Positions 11,700 through 22,079 of a stretch of 64,000 nucleotides of DNA are shown one piece after another (the stretch's first letter is position 1; each line of letters opens with the position of its first letter). Location: NCBI GenBank assembly GCA_963575745.1, contig CAUYUJ010015962.1, positions 239,476 to 303,475 on the forward strand. Reading direction: 5' to 3'. The notes beneath the pieces were generated by a model, which was not told where the DNA came from, did no database searches, and saw nothing but the letters and a program-made list of their open reading frames with translations. The stretch comes from Prorocentrum cordatum. Lineage: Eukaryota; Sar; Dinophyceae; Prorocentrales; Prorocentraceae. The position numbers and the translations under genes were made by a program.

Positions 11700-11920
11700 C
11701 CTACACGGGGGGGGGGGTCCGACCCTCCCCGTCTTTCCAACGCCAAGGGGGGGATGGGGGGGAGCTGGTTCCGGACCCCCCCCCCCTCCCTTCAAGGGGA
11801 GGGGGGGGGGGTTCGGGACCCCCCCCCTCCCCCAAGGGAGGGAGGGGGGGGGTCCGGACCCCCCCCCCCTTGAAGAGGGAGAGGGGGGGGGGGGTTCTGG
11901 ACCCCCCCCCTTTCGTGTAT
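11700..11920. repeat. alternating G-run/C-run tract
   Basis: Runs of 7-12 G and C with short spacers such as TTCAAGGGGA; adjacent runs are complementary and can form hairpins. No coding signal. Confidence 0.8.
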
Positions 11921-12174
11921 TCAGGGAGATCCACTGGCGCACTTTCGAACATTAGGACACCCTCCCCGAACCGACCTCGATCTTACACCACAGCCCGGCG
12001 GTAGTGGCGTGGGTGGTGCTGTGGGTGTGGCTGTGGGCGACCAGGAGAAGCAGGATAAGCTCGGCCCAGCTCGGAACGCGTCCCCCTGCGAGAGGGAAGT
12101 CCTACATACATGTGGCCAGACCGAGAGCAGCAGCAGCAGCAGCACGATCAGAGCGGCTCATCACAAGGATTCGA

Positions 12175-12350
12175 CATTGACTACCTATCAGACAACCCCA
12201 ACCTAACCCGAACACCCAAAACTTCGGGTTGGGGGGCTACGGGTTCCGCGTGTGCTTTTCAATGCTCCCTGGCGCCCCACCTACTGGGACTGGAGGGCAA
12301 ATTCGGGCTTTCGGGTCGTGTTGGGGTGATTGGGTGGGTGGTGAGACATT
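12175..12350. repeat. foldback repeat (copy 1 of 2)
   Basis: GACTACCTATCAGACAACCCC ... GGAGGGCAAATT ... GGTTGGGGTGATTGG-type ends. A second copy lies at 21,840-22,000 with the same order of words. The ends are imperfectly complementary (CAACCCCAACC / TGTTGGGGTGA). Confidence 0.65.
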
Positions 12351-12539
12351 CCTGGAGCATCACGACAGGTCCGACAGACGGCCCAAAGAGGCTCTCGCGA
12401 ACGACTTCCACGACGCGAATGGAGGCAAGGAATCGCGAAGCGCCAACGGCAACAGGATGACCCGAGAAGAACGACCCTGCAACGGCTATAATCGGGCGCG
12501 CGTCCTCAAGAGGCCTCCAGAGAAGCCGGTGAATGTAAA

Positions 12540-12602
12540 CGAGAGAACGAGAGAGGAAGAGAGAGAGAGAGAGCGAGAGAGAACGAGAGAGAGAGAGACA
12601 AC
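12540..12602. repeat. (GA)n tract
   Basis: A GAGA-rich tract directly after peptidase exon 8 in the sense direction (CTCTCT on the minus strand). Confidence 0.8.
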
Positions 12603-12813
12603 AAATGAATCCTCCATGTAGCGCTTCAACTCCCCGTCGGTAATGCCGTAGTCGCAGATGGCCCTAACCTCCTGCACCACGCAGGAGAGAGCGTTGCGCC
12701 AGTCGCGGGGGTCCGCGTTGACGGTGATGGAGGTCACGGCGCAGCCCTCGCGGAAGGAGTCGGAGTGGTCTATCTGCACGGGGGCGTGGTTGGAATTGAA
12801 GCGGGACACGATC
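12603..12813 (-). CDS. SPP: M16 stromal-processing-peptidase-like protein, exon 8
   Basis: The exon encodes IVSRFNSNHAPVQIDHSDS, then FREGCAVTSITVNADPRDW and VVQEVRAICDYGITDGELKR, ending YMED. This corresponds to the second half-domain of plant stromal processing peptidase (DHSDSxREG, AVQEVRR, GELTRYM). Acceptor: GTGAG then G at 12,813, completing a Gly codon begun by exon 7. The donor is uncertain: a GT at 12,602 or a GA at 12,611. The frame then runs into a CT tract. No later exon was found to the left, so the C-terminal part is missing or outside the window. Confidence 0.88.
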
Positions 12814-13284
12814 CTCACGGGCTTCGACCCTAAGACCCAGGCGCTGCCATTTATTCACACAATGCGTTTTCTTCCAGATTCGGGCTCAAACACCATCACC
12901 GATCGATCTGGCCTAGGCTTCCTGTTGCAAGTTTCCATGCTGTTTCAATGTGTTTTGATCGTTGGATCCCAGGGGAGGCCATAAGACGCAGGGAAGTTGT
13001 AGCGGGACACGATCCTTTCGGCGGCAACTTCTAGGAGGCCTTCGCGACAACGGTTCAAGGGCTCAAAGGCTACTGCGCCAGGGGCCCTTACAAAGGATGA
13101 GCCCAGATTCAGCCCAGGATTGAGCCAGACTTAGTGAGAATTAAACGAGATTCAGCGGCCCAGATTGGATCGGTTTTTGACCACGGATAAACCAGCGCCG
13201 ACACTGAAGTACCCTCCCAGGAGCTGCATCCTAAGATCCTCACGAACCCTGAAGCACAGGACGCAGCGCGGGTCTGGGCGACAA

Positions 13285-13294
13285 CTGAGAGGTC

Positions 13295-13330
<36 letters not shown>

Positions 13331-13405
13331 CACACACGCACACACACACACACAACACACGCACACACACAACACACACACACAAAACACACACACACAC
13401 ACTGA
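13285..13405. repeat. (CA)n microsatellite
   Basis: ACACAC dinucleotides with few interruptions inside intron 7 of the peptidase gene. The flanking 12,820-13,280 and 13,410-13,860 hold no gene. Confidence 0.92.
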
Positions 13406-13861
13406 CATAACTAATTATCCGTGGGGCCACCTTCATCGACAGAGGCCGACCTGCAACCTTGGGTTGGGTGGCACCGCTCAGGTGCCCTGGGGTGTCTGCA
13501 TATTGAATCCCGCCGCCGAGATCAGGATCAGCCTCCCCAGCCGATGCGGCCCCACCCTGACCTTCCAGAGATATATTTTTTAGCACGGGAGGCCTAAAAA
13601 CCTGAAAAACGAAACGAAACAGCCTAAAACCAAGACATATAATAGCTCTGGGATAGGTTTTTAAGTCGCGTGCTATGTTTTAGCCCTCCTGGAAGGTCAG
13701 GGCAAATCTCGGTGGTCGCGCTGGGCCCTGCATGAGACTGGCCGGGCCCGTGCTGGGCCTGGCACGGGACTGGCCAGGATCTGTGTTGCTCGACGCCCTC
13801 CGGCTCGTCACCGCCTGCTGCACTCATCGGCACCGAACCGCCCAGGACAAGCCGCGGCCTC

Positions 13862-14096
13862 AGTGCGCCCCGGAAACGACAGGGCAGTTTTTTCACCGTT
13901 TCCGAAATAACGTCCCTTGAAAATGGAAACGGCAACAAAAACGGCTCCAGGATTGGAGCTGGAGCGGGAAAACCCGTAAAAGAACGGCGACGGAACTGGC
14001 GAAAAACACGGCGTCGGCAGCGGCAAGACAGCGGCAGAACGGAACCGGAGAGAAAAACGGCACTGTCGTTTCCAGGGCCCACCAAGGCCGAGGCCA
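13862..14096. repeat. MITE-like element family A, copy 1
   Basis: About 230 bp with terminal inverted repeats: left CCCGGAAACGACAGGGCAG, right end reverse complement CCCTGGAAACGACAGTGCCG, both followed by TTTTT. The interior is shared with copy 2 (19,378-19,602), for example GGCAACAAAAACGGCTCCAG. It lies in intron 7 and encodes nothing. Confidence 0.85.
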
Positions 14097-14217
14097 CCCA
14101 GCCTCGCGCCCCGCCCGGCGCCACAGCGGCCAGCGCGGCCCGCGACGCACGGGCGCTCCGCAGCGAGCCGCCCCGCCGCCGCGGCGGCGAGGCGGCGCGA
14201 GCCTGCGACCCCGCCTC

Positions 14218-14348
14218 TTGCCGTCGCTCGGACGTCCAATTCCCGTGCATTTTTCGGTTTCGTGCGTGCTTTTTTTGCTCGATGGTCCAGAATGGTCCTC
14301 GATGGTCCTCGCCGAGAAAAAATGCACACGTCCGAGCGATGCCAAGGC
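14218..14348. repeat. MITE-like element family B, copy 1
   Basis: About 128 bp; CGCTCGGACGTCC near 14,224 and GGACGTGTGC...CGAGCGATG-type complementary right end at 14,330-14,344. Copy 2 is at 39,222-39,348. Shared interior: TTTTTCGGTTTCGTGCGTG and GATGGTCCTCGCCGA. Confidence 0.85.
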
Positions 14349-14504
14349 CTCTTCTCGGCCCCCCGGCGGCGGGGAGGCCTCTGCGCGCCCTGGCGGCCCG
14401 CGGCCCGCGGCGGCCGAGGCCGCCGGCGAGGGCGCGGGCACGCCTCTGGGCGGCGCCCCCAGAACCGAGGCGGGCAGATCGGGGATGGACAAAACTGAAG
14501 GGGC

Positions 14505-15545
14505 CTTGGGACACACAAATAAGAGAGAGCGTGATCCACCGCCGCTTTATTGTAGAAAATTGCCCCCCTCTTCCTCCATAACCCGGGGGTCCCCTCCTCC
14601 CTCCGAAAATCCCCCCCCCCTGGAACCCCCCCCTCCCCTCTCCAGGCACCCCCCCCCCTCCCCTAAACCCCTCCCCCCCCCCTCCCCTCGGAAACCGGGG
14701 GGGCCACTACTCGACCCCCCCCCCCCTCCCCCCCCCCCCTAGAAAACCGGAAGGGGGGTCACTACCACTCCCCACCCGTCCGCGCCACATCCCCCACTGT
14801 TGTTCCCAGCACCACTGTCCTCACCACCACTGTCCCCACTGGTTCCACCACCGTCCCTACTGTCCCCACCAGTGCTCCCACCACTGTCGCACTGTCCCCA
14901 CTGTCCCCACCACTGTTCCCACCACGGTTCCACTCTCCCCACTTTCTCCACGGCCCCAACCACTGCCCGACTATCCCCACTGTCCCCACTGTCCCACTGA
15001 CTCCTCCGCTGTCCCACTGAGCTGTCCCACTGTTCCCACCAGTGTCCCCACTGTCCCCACCACTGTCCCCACTGTACCTCTGTCCCATTGTCCCACCGCC
15101 GCCCTCGCCACCGCCTTCACCACTGTCCCCACCACCACTGTACTCTCGACTGTCCCACGTTCCACCTCCCCCTGTCCCCACACCAGTCCCCACCACCACC
15201 GTCCCCACCACTGTCCACTGTCCCCACTGTTCGCACCATTGTCCTCACCACTGTCCCCACCACTACAGTCCCCACCACGGTCCCACTGTCCCCACCACTG
15301 TCCTGCTGTCCCCTCACCACTGTCCCCTCCACCACCGCCCCCACCACTGTCCGCACCCCCCCTCGGTTTTCGAGGAGGGGGGATGGGGGGGGTTCGAACC
15401 GGTAGTGACCCCCCCCGGTTTTCGAGGGGGGGGGGGGTTCGAACCGGTAGTGACCCCCCCCCTTTTCATGATGAACTGGGGGGGGGAGGGATTCGAACCG
15501 GTAGTGAACCCCCCCCGGTTTTCCGCCAGCAGCGGTAGAACACGC
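14505..15545. repeat. composite dispersed repeat, copy 1
   Basis: Modules in order: GTGATCCACCGCCGCTTTA (14,529), a C-rich tract (14,585-14,760), a CCCCACCACTGT minisatellite (14,800-15,350), three units of GGTTCGAACCGGTAGTGACC separated by G/C runs (15,370-15,515), and CCGCCAGCAGCGGTAGAACA (15,522). Related modules occur at 47,336-47,830 and 59,740-60,600. Confidence 0.8.
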
Positions 15546-15692
15546 TCGTTCACAAGTAAATACACACAAATAAAAAGGATTTCCCATATTTTCTCATATT
15601 TTCAGGGTTTCTGTCTTCCACTTCCCATATTTTCTTACATTTTCTGGGGAATCGACGATGAATTGTGTCTGTGTGTTTTTTCCCTCCTGAAG
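15546..15692. repeat. dispersed ~160-bp repeat with ATCGACGAT end
   Basis: ACACACAAATAAA ... CCCATATTTTC ... GGGGAATCGACGATGAATTG ... TCCCTCCTG. Other copies: 20,995-21,158 and 61,021-61,193, with decayed ones near 5,660 and 6,000. Confidence 0.75.
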
Positions 15693-15860
15693 AACCCCCT
15701 CTGGCAAAACGCGGTTTCGTGAAGACGGCCTCGGGCCCAAACCCGGCGGGCGCGGGCCTGGAGAGGGACGGCCGCGGCGCCCATCTCGAGCCGAAGACGG
15801 ACACTTCACTGAGCGACGCGTCAGGGTGGGGGTCCTGTCCACCCCCGAGCAGACAGAAGG
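15693..15860. repeat. dispersed ~140-bp repeat, copy 1 of 3
   Basis: Words CGTGAAGACGGCCT, CCGGCGGGCGCGGGCCTGGA and CTGTCCACCCCCGA recur with changes at 22,080-22,210 and 22,370-22,530. 15,860-16,230 carries no gene. Confidence 0.7.
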
Positions 15861-16231
15861 ACTCCCCAGTCCATACGCGCGAAGCGCGAAGCGCGATCAT
15901 CTTCGCGCCTCTGCGGGTGATCTGGCCAACGAAACCCGCAGGCGATTCTCTGAGGAGGCTGGCGTCCTCTTCTTCCCCCCATCACACGTAGCCCCTAGTT
16001 CAGTGCACGTTGCTATGGCCAGCAAACGCGAACCATAATCACAACCTCTCGGAGCTCCGCGCGGAGTTCTTGGATCGGCGCTGGGCGTCCCTCCCTGGCG
16101 CGCCAGGGGGGGAGCACGAGGCGACGCCAGGGGTGCACAGCGTCGATCCAAATTTTCTGCGCGGGGCGCCACTTGTTTCGCTCCGACCGCAAGGTCTAAT
16201 GCAACTCATGCATCCCCTTCTTCGGCAAAAC

Positions 16232-16341
16232 CCTGCTGTCCGGAACTGCAGCACGCCAATAATGATGCGCACCGCGAGGAGGTGGCGAATGTCTTCCAGC
16301 GTCCGGAGCGGCCGCACCGGCGCCTTGGCGTAAAAGTTCAC
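16232..16341 (-). CDS. SPP: M16 stromal-processing-peptidase-like protein, exon 7
   Basis: Encodes VNFYAKAPVRPLRTLEDIRH and LLAVRIIIGVLQFRTAG. It matches the plant peptidase stretch NMFCKIPVNKVQTYGDLR...LHFR without gaps when joined to exons 6 and 8. Acceptor CTCAG at 16,342 then G; donor GT at 16,231-16,230 (GCAGG then GTTTTG). 110 bp, ends in phase 2. Confidence 0.92.
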
Positions 16342-16932
16342 CTGAGCGACGGAAAGAAACGTGTCTTACACACGACGACGTGGCGACCTCACGCGATTGC
16401 TTATGCGGGCCGCCAGCGTGGCACACCGCGTGGTGGAGCGAGAGCTTACAGTGAGCGGCTTGAATAAGGAACACTTACTTTTCAAAAGGGGCTCGGTCGT
16501 TCCTTAGGTTTACATGCGTTGTTTACAGTTCCTTATGCGTTCTTTATTGGTTATATTTCCTTATGCGTTATTCCTTGGGATAAAAAGGGGCTTCGTTCCT
16601 TATTTATCGTTCCTTAGGTCAGGCCGATGACTGTACGCGCGATCTCACGCGGGAAGCGTACGCGCGAGTGCCTCCGCAATTGGACCCAATTGCTCTGCGC
16701 CGCTCACCTGGATGCCCTCCATGAGCTCGTTGCGGAAGATCAGCATCGGGCCGTGCCAGGGAAGCTCGCCCTTCGCCACGTCGAAGGCGGCGGCATCGGT
16801 GTACACGTCGTCCGTGCCTCGGAAGACAAGGATCAACAAAGGCACGAGCTCACATTCCTTCGGAGGTCCGCGCGGACCTCCAAAAGTGTACGCTTGTGTT
16901 GCATGCTTGTCTTCGATGCCTATCATCGGGAC
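16342..16932 (-). other. intron 6 of the M16 gene (591 bp)
   Basis: Shortest intron of the gene. It contains the palindrome GGAGGTCCGCGCGGACCTCC (about 16,861-16,880) and an AT-rich stretch with repeated TTCCTTATGCGTT (16,480-16,620). A frame continues from exon 6 into it but has no similarity to the family. Confidence 0.8.
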
Positions 16933-17105
16933 GGAGAAATTGTGCAGCTGCTGCGGCCGCTCCCTAACGATCCGACGCCGGAACAGGGAGCGGGCGTCCG
17001 ACGAAGCCTCGCCCCAGATGGGTTCGGTCACGGCCACGGTGGGGTCGTGCTGAGCAGGCGTGGCGGAGAACACCTGCTTGATGCCTTTGAGCATGTCGTC
17101 TTCCT
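16933..17105 (-). CDS. SPP: M16 stromal-processing-peptidase-like protein, exon 6
   Basis: Encodes the end of the first half-domain and the linker: EEDDMLKGIKQVFSATPA, then TVAVTEPIWGEASSDARSLF and QQLHNFS. Acceptor CTAG then AG, the only one of seven not followed by G. Its first two bases complete a Glu codon begun in exon 5. Donor GT at 16,932-16,931. Joined to exon 7 it gives HNFSVNFYAKAPV, aligned with FSINMFCKIPV of the plant enzyme. Confidence 0.9.
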
Positions 17106-17244
17106 CTAGGGCGGTGCCATCGGAGGCCAAGCCAAGCTAGAGGCCCACGAGACAGAGCCACCATGGCTCCAACGGGACTTGCCCCAGCCGGACGGACCGT
17201 CGCCCGCGAGGAGGCCAAGTCCAGTTGGATACCCACCAGCTCTG

Positions 17245-17458
17245 TGAGGGGCAACGATATGGGGGGACTGGCGTAGGGGGGGATGCGTCGACATGGAATC
17301 GGCGACACATCGCCGATAGGTAGGCGATAGGCCTCCGATCGTGAATCCGCACCTTCCTAGGCAGGTTGGGGCTATAGGGCTCCTCTCGGCGATCAGTGGG
17401 CAACTGGGGGTCGATGCATCCACCCCTGTGCCTATCCCCCCCTATCGTTGCCCCTGAC
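17245..17458. repeat. MITE-like element family C, copy 1
   Basis: Left end GGGGCAACGATATGGGGGG and right end CCCCCCTATCGTTGCCCC are inverted repeats; inner arms GGGATGCGTCGAC / GTCGATGCATCC extend them. About 210 bp in intron 5. Related copies: 17,838-17,925 (partial), 20,035-20,302 and a right half at 63,700-63,832. Confidence 0.85.
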
Positions 17459-17837
17459 TTTGGCTCCGACTCTGGGCCACCGAATTTCGCACACAGCGCC
17501 CCACGATGCGCAGCGCGCGATCATCCTCGCGCCACCGCGCTCTCGCGCCGCTCCCCTGGAGAAGGACAGCCGCTCCAGCACACATAGCGGAGCGAAGGGC
17601 GACTGTCGTCGCATCCCCGCGGGTGACCCGGGGGCTGTGTTGCTCGAGTGTAGACTCCGACGCCCGAAAAGAACTCTGACCTCACGCAATCGCTGACTCA
17701 ATTGCACGCCTATTCGGCCCACTGGTGCTCGAAATGACGGCGGAGAGGGGAGTGAATGGTGTGCAAACGAAGAATGCCAGAATTCGATTCAAAACACACC
17801 CCTAGCCAACCTGATCTGCTCCAACCAGACTTCGCGT

Positions 17838-18300
17838 TGCTGAGGGGCAACGATCGGGGGGACCAACTCAGGGGGGAGCATCGGCCTGGAATCGGAGATA
17901 CCGATGCATCCCCCTCCTGGGGGGAGTCGGGCTTGGAGAGGGGATGAGGAAAAGGAGAAGGATGAGAAGGAGAAGCAGGAGGAGGAGGAGCAGGAGGAGG
18001 AGGAGGAGAAGGAGGAGGAGGAATCGGACATACCGATGCATCCCCCTCCTGGGGGGGTCGGGCTTGGGGAGGGGATGAGGAAGAGGAGAAGGATAAGGAG
18101 GAGGAGCAGGAGGAGGAGGAGCAGGAGGAGGAGGGGGAGAAGGAGGAGCAGGAGGAGAAGGAGAAGGAGGAGGAGGAGGAGCAGGAGGAGGAGGAGAAGG
18201 AGCAGGAGGAGGAGGAGGAGGAGGAGGAGCAGGAGGGAGAGAGGGAGCAGGAGGAGGAGGAGGAGGAGCAGGAGGAGGAGAAGGAGGAGGAGGAGGAGGG
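17838..18300. repeat. partial family C element followed by a 360-bp (GGA)n array
   Basis: GGGGCAACGATCGGGGGGAC begins a family C fragment; GATACCGATGCATCCCCCTCCTGGGG is present twice in part (17,897 and 18,031). Then AGGAGG triplets run to 18,300. Poly-Glu, poly-Arg and poly-Leu frames result and are not genes. Confidence 0.85.
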
Positions 18301-18473
18301 GGCGATCCTGGCCCAAGGCGCCGCATGGAATGCCAAGGGGCCCCAACGGCGGCCCCGCGAGGCCCCCGCCGATGGCACGGGACACGGGCGGGGGACCTCC
18401 GGAGTGGTCCCGAGGCTGGGGGGCACCTTGGGCCAGGGGCTCTCCAGTCAACGCCCGATCCCCTAGCATCCTT

Positions 18474-18690
18474 TGGACGCCCGAAATGGGCACGGAAAGA
18501 ATGGGTACAATGCCCAACCACAAATGTTGTCCCAAACCAACAGCGGCCGCTGTTGGGCAGGCGGCCTTCTGCCTCGAATGAACACAGGCCGCGGCGGCGT
18601 GGACAGCGAGTCCTGCTCAAAATGAACCAGATCCGCTGTTGGGCGTTGTACCCATTCTTTCCATGCCCATTTCGTTCGTGCAGACATCCT
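18474..18690. repeat. foldback element with ~37-bp arms
   Basis: CGAAATGGGCACGGAAAGAA (18,480) followed by TGGGTACAATGCCCAAC is the near-perfect reverse complement of GTTGGGCGTTGTACCCA (18,634) plus TTCTTTCCATGCCCATTTCG (18,651). About 150 bp lie between the arms. It sits in intron 5, 170 bp downstream of exon 5. Confidence 0.85.
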
Positions 18691-18860
18691 GACGCCTCAC
18701 CAAAAAACTGCGACGGGAGGTGTTTCGCAAGTTCTGGCCTCTGGGGGCCCTCAGCTGGCCACCGGAGCGTCAAACAACGATTCAGGATGAGAGGCAGGCC
18801 CTGAGGAAAGGGTCTGCATTGCCAGGGAACCCGTGTTGAACAGATCAAGACATGGAATAC

Positions 18861-19059
18861 CTGGGTCCTTGATGTCCCCCACGACATACAGCGTTGCGTT
18901 CCCAGGGTAGTACCACTTCTGGTGGAATGCCCTCAGGTCGCTCTGCTGCCAGGCCTTGATCTGCTCCTCCTTTCCGATCGGGAACTGCGAGCCCAGCTTG
19001 TTCGTCTCGTGCAGGCCCGAGAGCGTCCACGTCTCTATGCGGTACTCCATGTCGTTAAC
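18861..19059 (-). CDS. SPP: M16 stromal-processing-peptidase-like protein, exon 5
   Basis: Encodes VNDMEYRIETWTL, LHETNKLGSQFPIGKEEQ, IKAWQQSDLRAFHQKWYYPG and NATLYVVGDIKDP. It is the best conserved exon: plant SPP has EYRVDCQLL, SENKLGRRFPIG, FHERWYFPANATLYIVGDI. Acceptor CTGCAAG then G at 19,059; donor GT at 18,860-18,859 (CCCAG then GTATTC). A (CCT)n array (GGA on the sense strand) lies 20 bp upstream of the acceptor. Confidence 0.95.
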
Positions 19060-19078
19060 CTTGCAGGGCTCAAGCTGG

Positions 19079-19112
19079 CTCCTCCTCCTCCTCCTCCTCC
19101 TCCTCCTCCGCC
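19079..19112. repeat. (CCT)11 microsatellite beside the exon 5 acceptor
   Basis: Pure triplets; on the gene's sense strand it is (AGG)n ending 20 bases before the 3' splice site, where a pyrimidine tract would be usual. Confidence 0.9.
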
Positions 19113-19377
19113 CCGAGAAACCCCTGTTTCGAAGTGGGCGTTTGGCCCGCTGTATCTCGAGTTTGTGTCAGTGGCCAAAAAGCCGCTGGGATGGAGCGTC
19201 ATGCTTCAACACCCTTACGTATAACTACCGCGGAGCCGGGATTGTAAGAAAGTACAACCCTGTTAGGGTTAGGGCCCCTTTCAAAAAAGGCCCCTCCCGC
19301 AGACAAGAAACAGCCCAGGAAATAGCCCATCCCGAATGCACCAAGCGAGGGGAGGGGGGGGCAATGCTTGACCCCCT

Positions 19378-19602
19378 TATTAGTGGGCCCCGGAAACGTC
19401 AGGGCCGTTTTTTCACGTTTCCGAAAAAATGTCCCTGCGACCGGAAACGGCAACAAAAACGGCTCCAGGATTGGAACCGGAGCGGGAACCCGCAAGAGAA
19501 CGGCGACGGAACCGGTAAAAAAACGGCGTCGGAAGCGGCAAAACAACGGCAAAACAGGACCAGTAGAAAAACGGCCCTGTCGTTTCCAAGGCCCACTAAG
19601 AG
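19378..19602. repeat. MITE-like element family A, copy 2
   Basis: Terminal inverted repeats TTAGTGGGCCCCGGAAACG (left) and CGTTTCCAAGGCCCACTAAG (right) with CAGGGCCGTTTTT inside each arm (about 35 bp in all). The interior is similar to copy 1 at 13,862-14,096. Confidence 0.88.
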
Positions 19603-20034
19603 CCAACCCCTCCGACGGCGTGCTCGTTTTCGCGACGCCCGCCCCCGAGGGGCTCCTGGCCTCGCGCTCGGGATGGGTGGCCTCTCGCCGCGGGCCGCGG
19701 GCCCCGTCGGGGCTCTCGGGGGCGGCCAACCCCGGCCGCCGCAGAGGAGGGAGCAGCGCCTCCCAAGTGAGACCCGCTCGAGCCAGGCGAGGGGGAGCGA
19801 GAATCAGGTTTTTTTTGTTTGTTTTCTCTCAACCCCATCAAGAACGACTGGGATCCTCAACCAGTGCAGCACAAAGCCCGGGGGACGAGAATGAGGGTTA
19901 GGTCGGGCGTGTCCCCCTACAAGCGGATGTTGGACGAAACAACAAACACAAAACAAATAATCCCGAATGGTCAAAAATAGTGAGAAAAAAAGCGTCCCCA
20001 GACTACTGTTAAACTATTTTGAATGTATGCCTCC

Positions 20035-20302
20035 TGTAGAGGGACAGGCCCGACTTGAAATCAGGGAGGGACCAGCTCGGGGGGGGAAGGGGACCAGTTC
20101 GGGGGGGAAGCATCGGCCTGGGCTCCGCGACACGTCACCGACAAGTCGGGCACGGGCCCTTGATTGCGAAGCCCCACGGTCCTGGCCGGGGTGGGCTATA
20201 GCCTATAGCCCCCCGTCGGAAATTTATGGGTGATCAGGGGTCGATGCATCCCCCCCTGAGCTCATCCCCCCCCGACGCCCCGACGTTGTCCCTGAAAAGA
20301 GG
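20035..20302. repeat. MITE-like element family C, copy 2
   Basis: AGGGACAGGCCCGACTTG ... CAGCTCGGGGGGGAAG at the left; GGGTCGATGCATCCCCCCCTG ... CCCGACGTTGTCCCTG at the right. The interior GTGGGCTATAGCC resembles TTGGGGCTATAGG of copy 1. 20,303-20,990 shows no gene. Confidence 0.7.
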
Positions 20303-20994
20303 CGGGTGGAAAAGATGTCTCAATCCAGCCCTCCGACGTCTTGCTTATGCTCGCGACGCCGGCCCCAGAGAACTCTCAGCCTCGTGCTCGAGACTGGTGG
20401 CTCCTCGCCGCGGGTCAGTCTCACCTCCGCCCCCACCTTTCGTTTCTTCCGACCTCCGCGGACGGCGCGGAAGAATTCATCGAAACTCTTGGACACTCTG
20501 CGTGGCCCCACGGAAACCCTCACAAACCATATCTGCAAAAAAGGGTGTAAGGTTAGGGCGGAAGGTCCGGAAGAATGAAAGGGAGGGTCCCGGGCCCAGC
20601 AGCGCCCCCCCCCCCGGGCGCGGAGACAGAGGGAGGAACGCCCCCCCCAGGAGATCCACCAAAGGAGCAGGACGATGCCGAGGACCCGCTGATCCACGGG
20701 CCTCTTCTGGAGTGCTCTCTGGAGAGGATCTCGGGATCGGAGCCCGTTCCTCCTCTGACACGCCTTCTCCTCTGGCGCTCAGACAGAATGGAGGCGCAAA
20801 AAGGTGTAAAAACATAAACTGTCGGAGCTCGGCGCGGACGTCCTGGATCAGCACTGGGCCCCCCATCCCTGGCGCGCGGCGCCGCCGAGGAGTGCTCGCA
20901 TGAACTGTCGGAGCTGCGCGCGGATTTCTGGGATCGGCGCTGGGCTCCCCTCCCTGGCGTGCCCGGGGCGGAAGCAGAGGCGCCGCGCCGCCAT

Positions 20995-21158
20995 GACTGA
21001 AGGGGCCCCAGGACACAACAAATAAATACACACACAAAACATGTTCCCCATAGTTTCCCATGTTTTCTCGGTTTTTGCCTTCCCCCCCACTTCCTATCTT
21101 TTCCCATATTTTCTGGGGAATCGACGATTCATTGTGTCCGTGTGTTTCTTCCCTCCTG
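20995..21158. repeat. dispersed ~160-bp repeat, best copy
   Basis: CTGAAGGGGCCCCAGGACAC ... CCCATATTTTCTGGGGAATCG then ACGATTCATTGTGTCCGTGTG and TCCCTCCTG. It ends 38 bp downstream of peptidase exon 4 in the sense direction. On that strand its far end is a CCCCTTCAG, a plausible 3' splice site. Confidence 0.8.
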
Positions 21159-21195
21159 CATGACAATCAGACAAGAGATCATCCTCCCTGGACGC

Positions 21196-21307
21196 CTGCT
21201 GCATCTCTGCCAGCACCGCCTTGCGCTCTTTCTCGATCCGGTGGGGCAGCATCTCAGGGGCGAAGGCGACCTCGTTCAGCGCCTCGAGGGCCGGGACGTA
21301 CATGCCC
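21196..21307 (-). CDS. SPP: M16 stromal-processing-peptidase-like protein, exon 4
   Basis: Encodes GMYVPALEALNEVAFAPEML, PHRIEKERKAVLAEMQQ. The Glu of VLAEM is the expected third zinc ligand, 75 residues after the second His of HMMEH in the joined protein. Acceptor CGGCAG then G at 21,307; donor GC (CAGCAG then GCGTCC at 21,195). Joined to exon 5 it reads EMQQVNDMEYRI, aligned with the plant ELQMMNTIEYRV. 112 bp. Confidence 0.92.
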
Positions 21308-21360
21308 CTGCCGTCCTCGGGAGGCTCATCGCCAGCAGGAGGGCCCCCCCGGCTCCTGCA

Positions 21361-21478
21361 CCTCCTCCTGCTCGACCGCCTCCCTCTCCTCCTCCTCCTC
21401 CTCCTCCTCCGCCTCCGCCTCCGCCTCCTCCTCCTCCTCCTCCTCCTCCTCCTCCTCCTCCTCCTCCTCCTCCTCCAC
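21361..21478. repeat. (CCT)n microsatellite upstream of exon 4
   Basis: CCT with CGC interruptions; (GGA)n on the gene's sense strand, 54 bp upstream of the exon 4 acceptor. Confidence 0.9.
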
Positions 21479-21552
21479 ACGCCGCCTGTAAGGCTTCGGG
21501 TTGGGCAGAGACAGCCCACCCAGGTAGATCTGGCAGGCCTCAACAGGCCGCG

Positions 21553-21636
21553 GCGGTCTCAACACCCCGGCGCCGCCTCCAGCGGCGCTCCGAGGGCGCT
21601 CCTCGGCCCACGGTTGGGTGTTGAGACCGCCCCAGG
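21553..21636. repeat. inverted repeat with 15-bp arms
   Basis: GGCGGTCTCAACACC (21,553) and GGTGTTGAGACCGCC (21,616) flank a GC-rich centre. Confidence 0.8.
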
Positions 21637-21727
21637 CTACCCGGGGGACCCGATGAGGCCAGCCGGGGCTGCCTGAGGGGGCTATCGGTGCGCAGTCCGA
21701 AACCATACTACCCTCCACCTCACCCGT

Positions 21728-22000
21728 TCTCCTCCTCCTCCTCCTCCTCCTCCTTCTCCTCCTCCTCCTCCTCCTCCTCCTCCTCCTCCTCCTCCTCCTC
21801 CTCCTTCTCCTCCTCCTCCTCCTCCTCCTCCACCAGATCCTTGACTACCTACCAGACCACCTCGACACAATCCGAAGACCCAAATTTCGGATGGGAGGGA
21901 CGGGTTCCATGCATGTTCTTTCGATGCTCACCGACGCCCCCAAACTGGGAATGGAGGGCAAATTGGAACCGTCGGCTTGGGTTGGGGTGGTTTGGTGAAC
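21728..22000. repeat. (CCT)n array followed by foldback repeat copy 2
   Basis: The CCT tract (21,728-21,835) is joined to a second copy of the repeat seen at 12,175-12,350 (GACTACCTACCAGACCACC ... GGAGGGCAAATTGGAACCG ... GGTTGGGGTGGTTTGGTG). Confidence 0.8.
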
Positions 22001-22079
22001 GGTAAATCCTCCTGCTGCTGCTACCCTCAGAAAAGCAGCACCACCAAAACGGGCGGTGGACGAACCTCCCTTCAATAAA

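Noticed and set aside
15370-15515. tRNA gene suggested by GGTTCGAACC
   Set aside because: No acceptor stem, anticodon arm or A box can be folded; the word repeats within a satellite.
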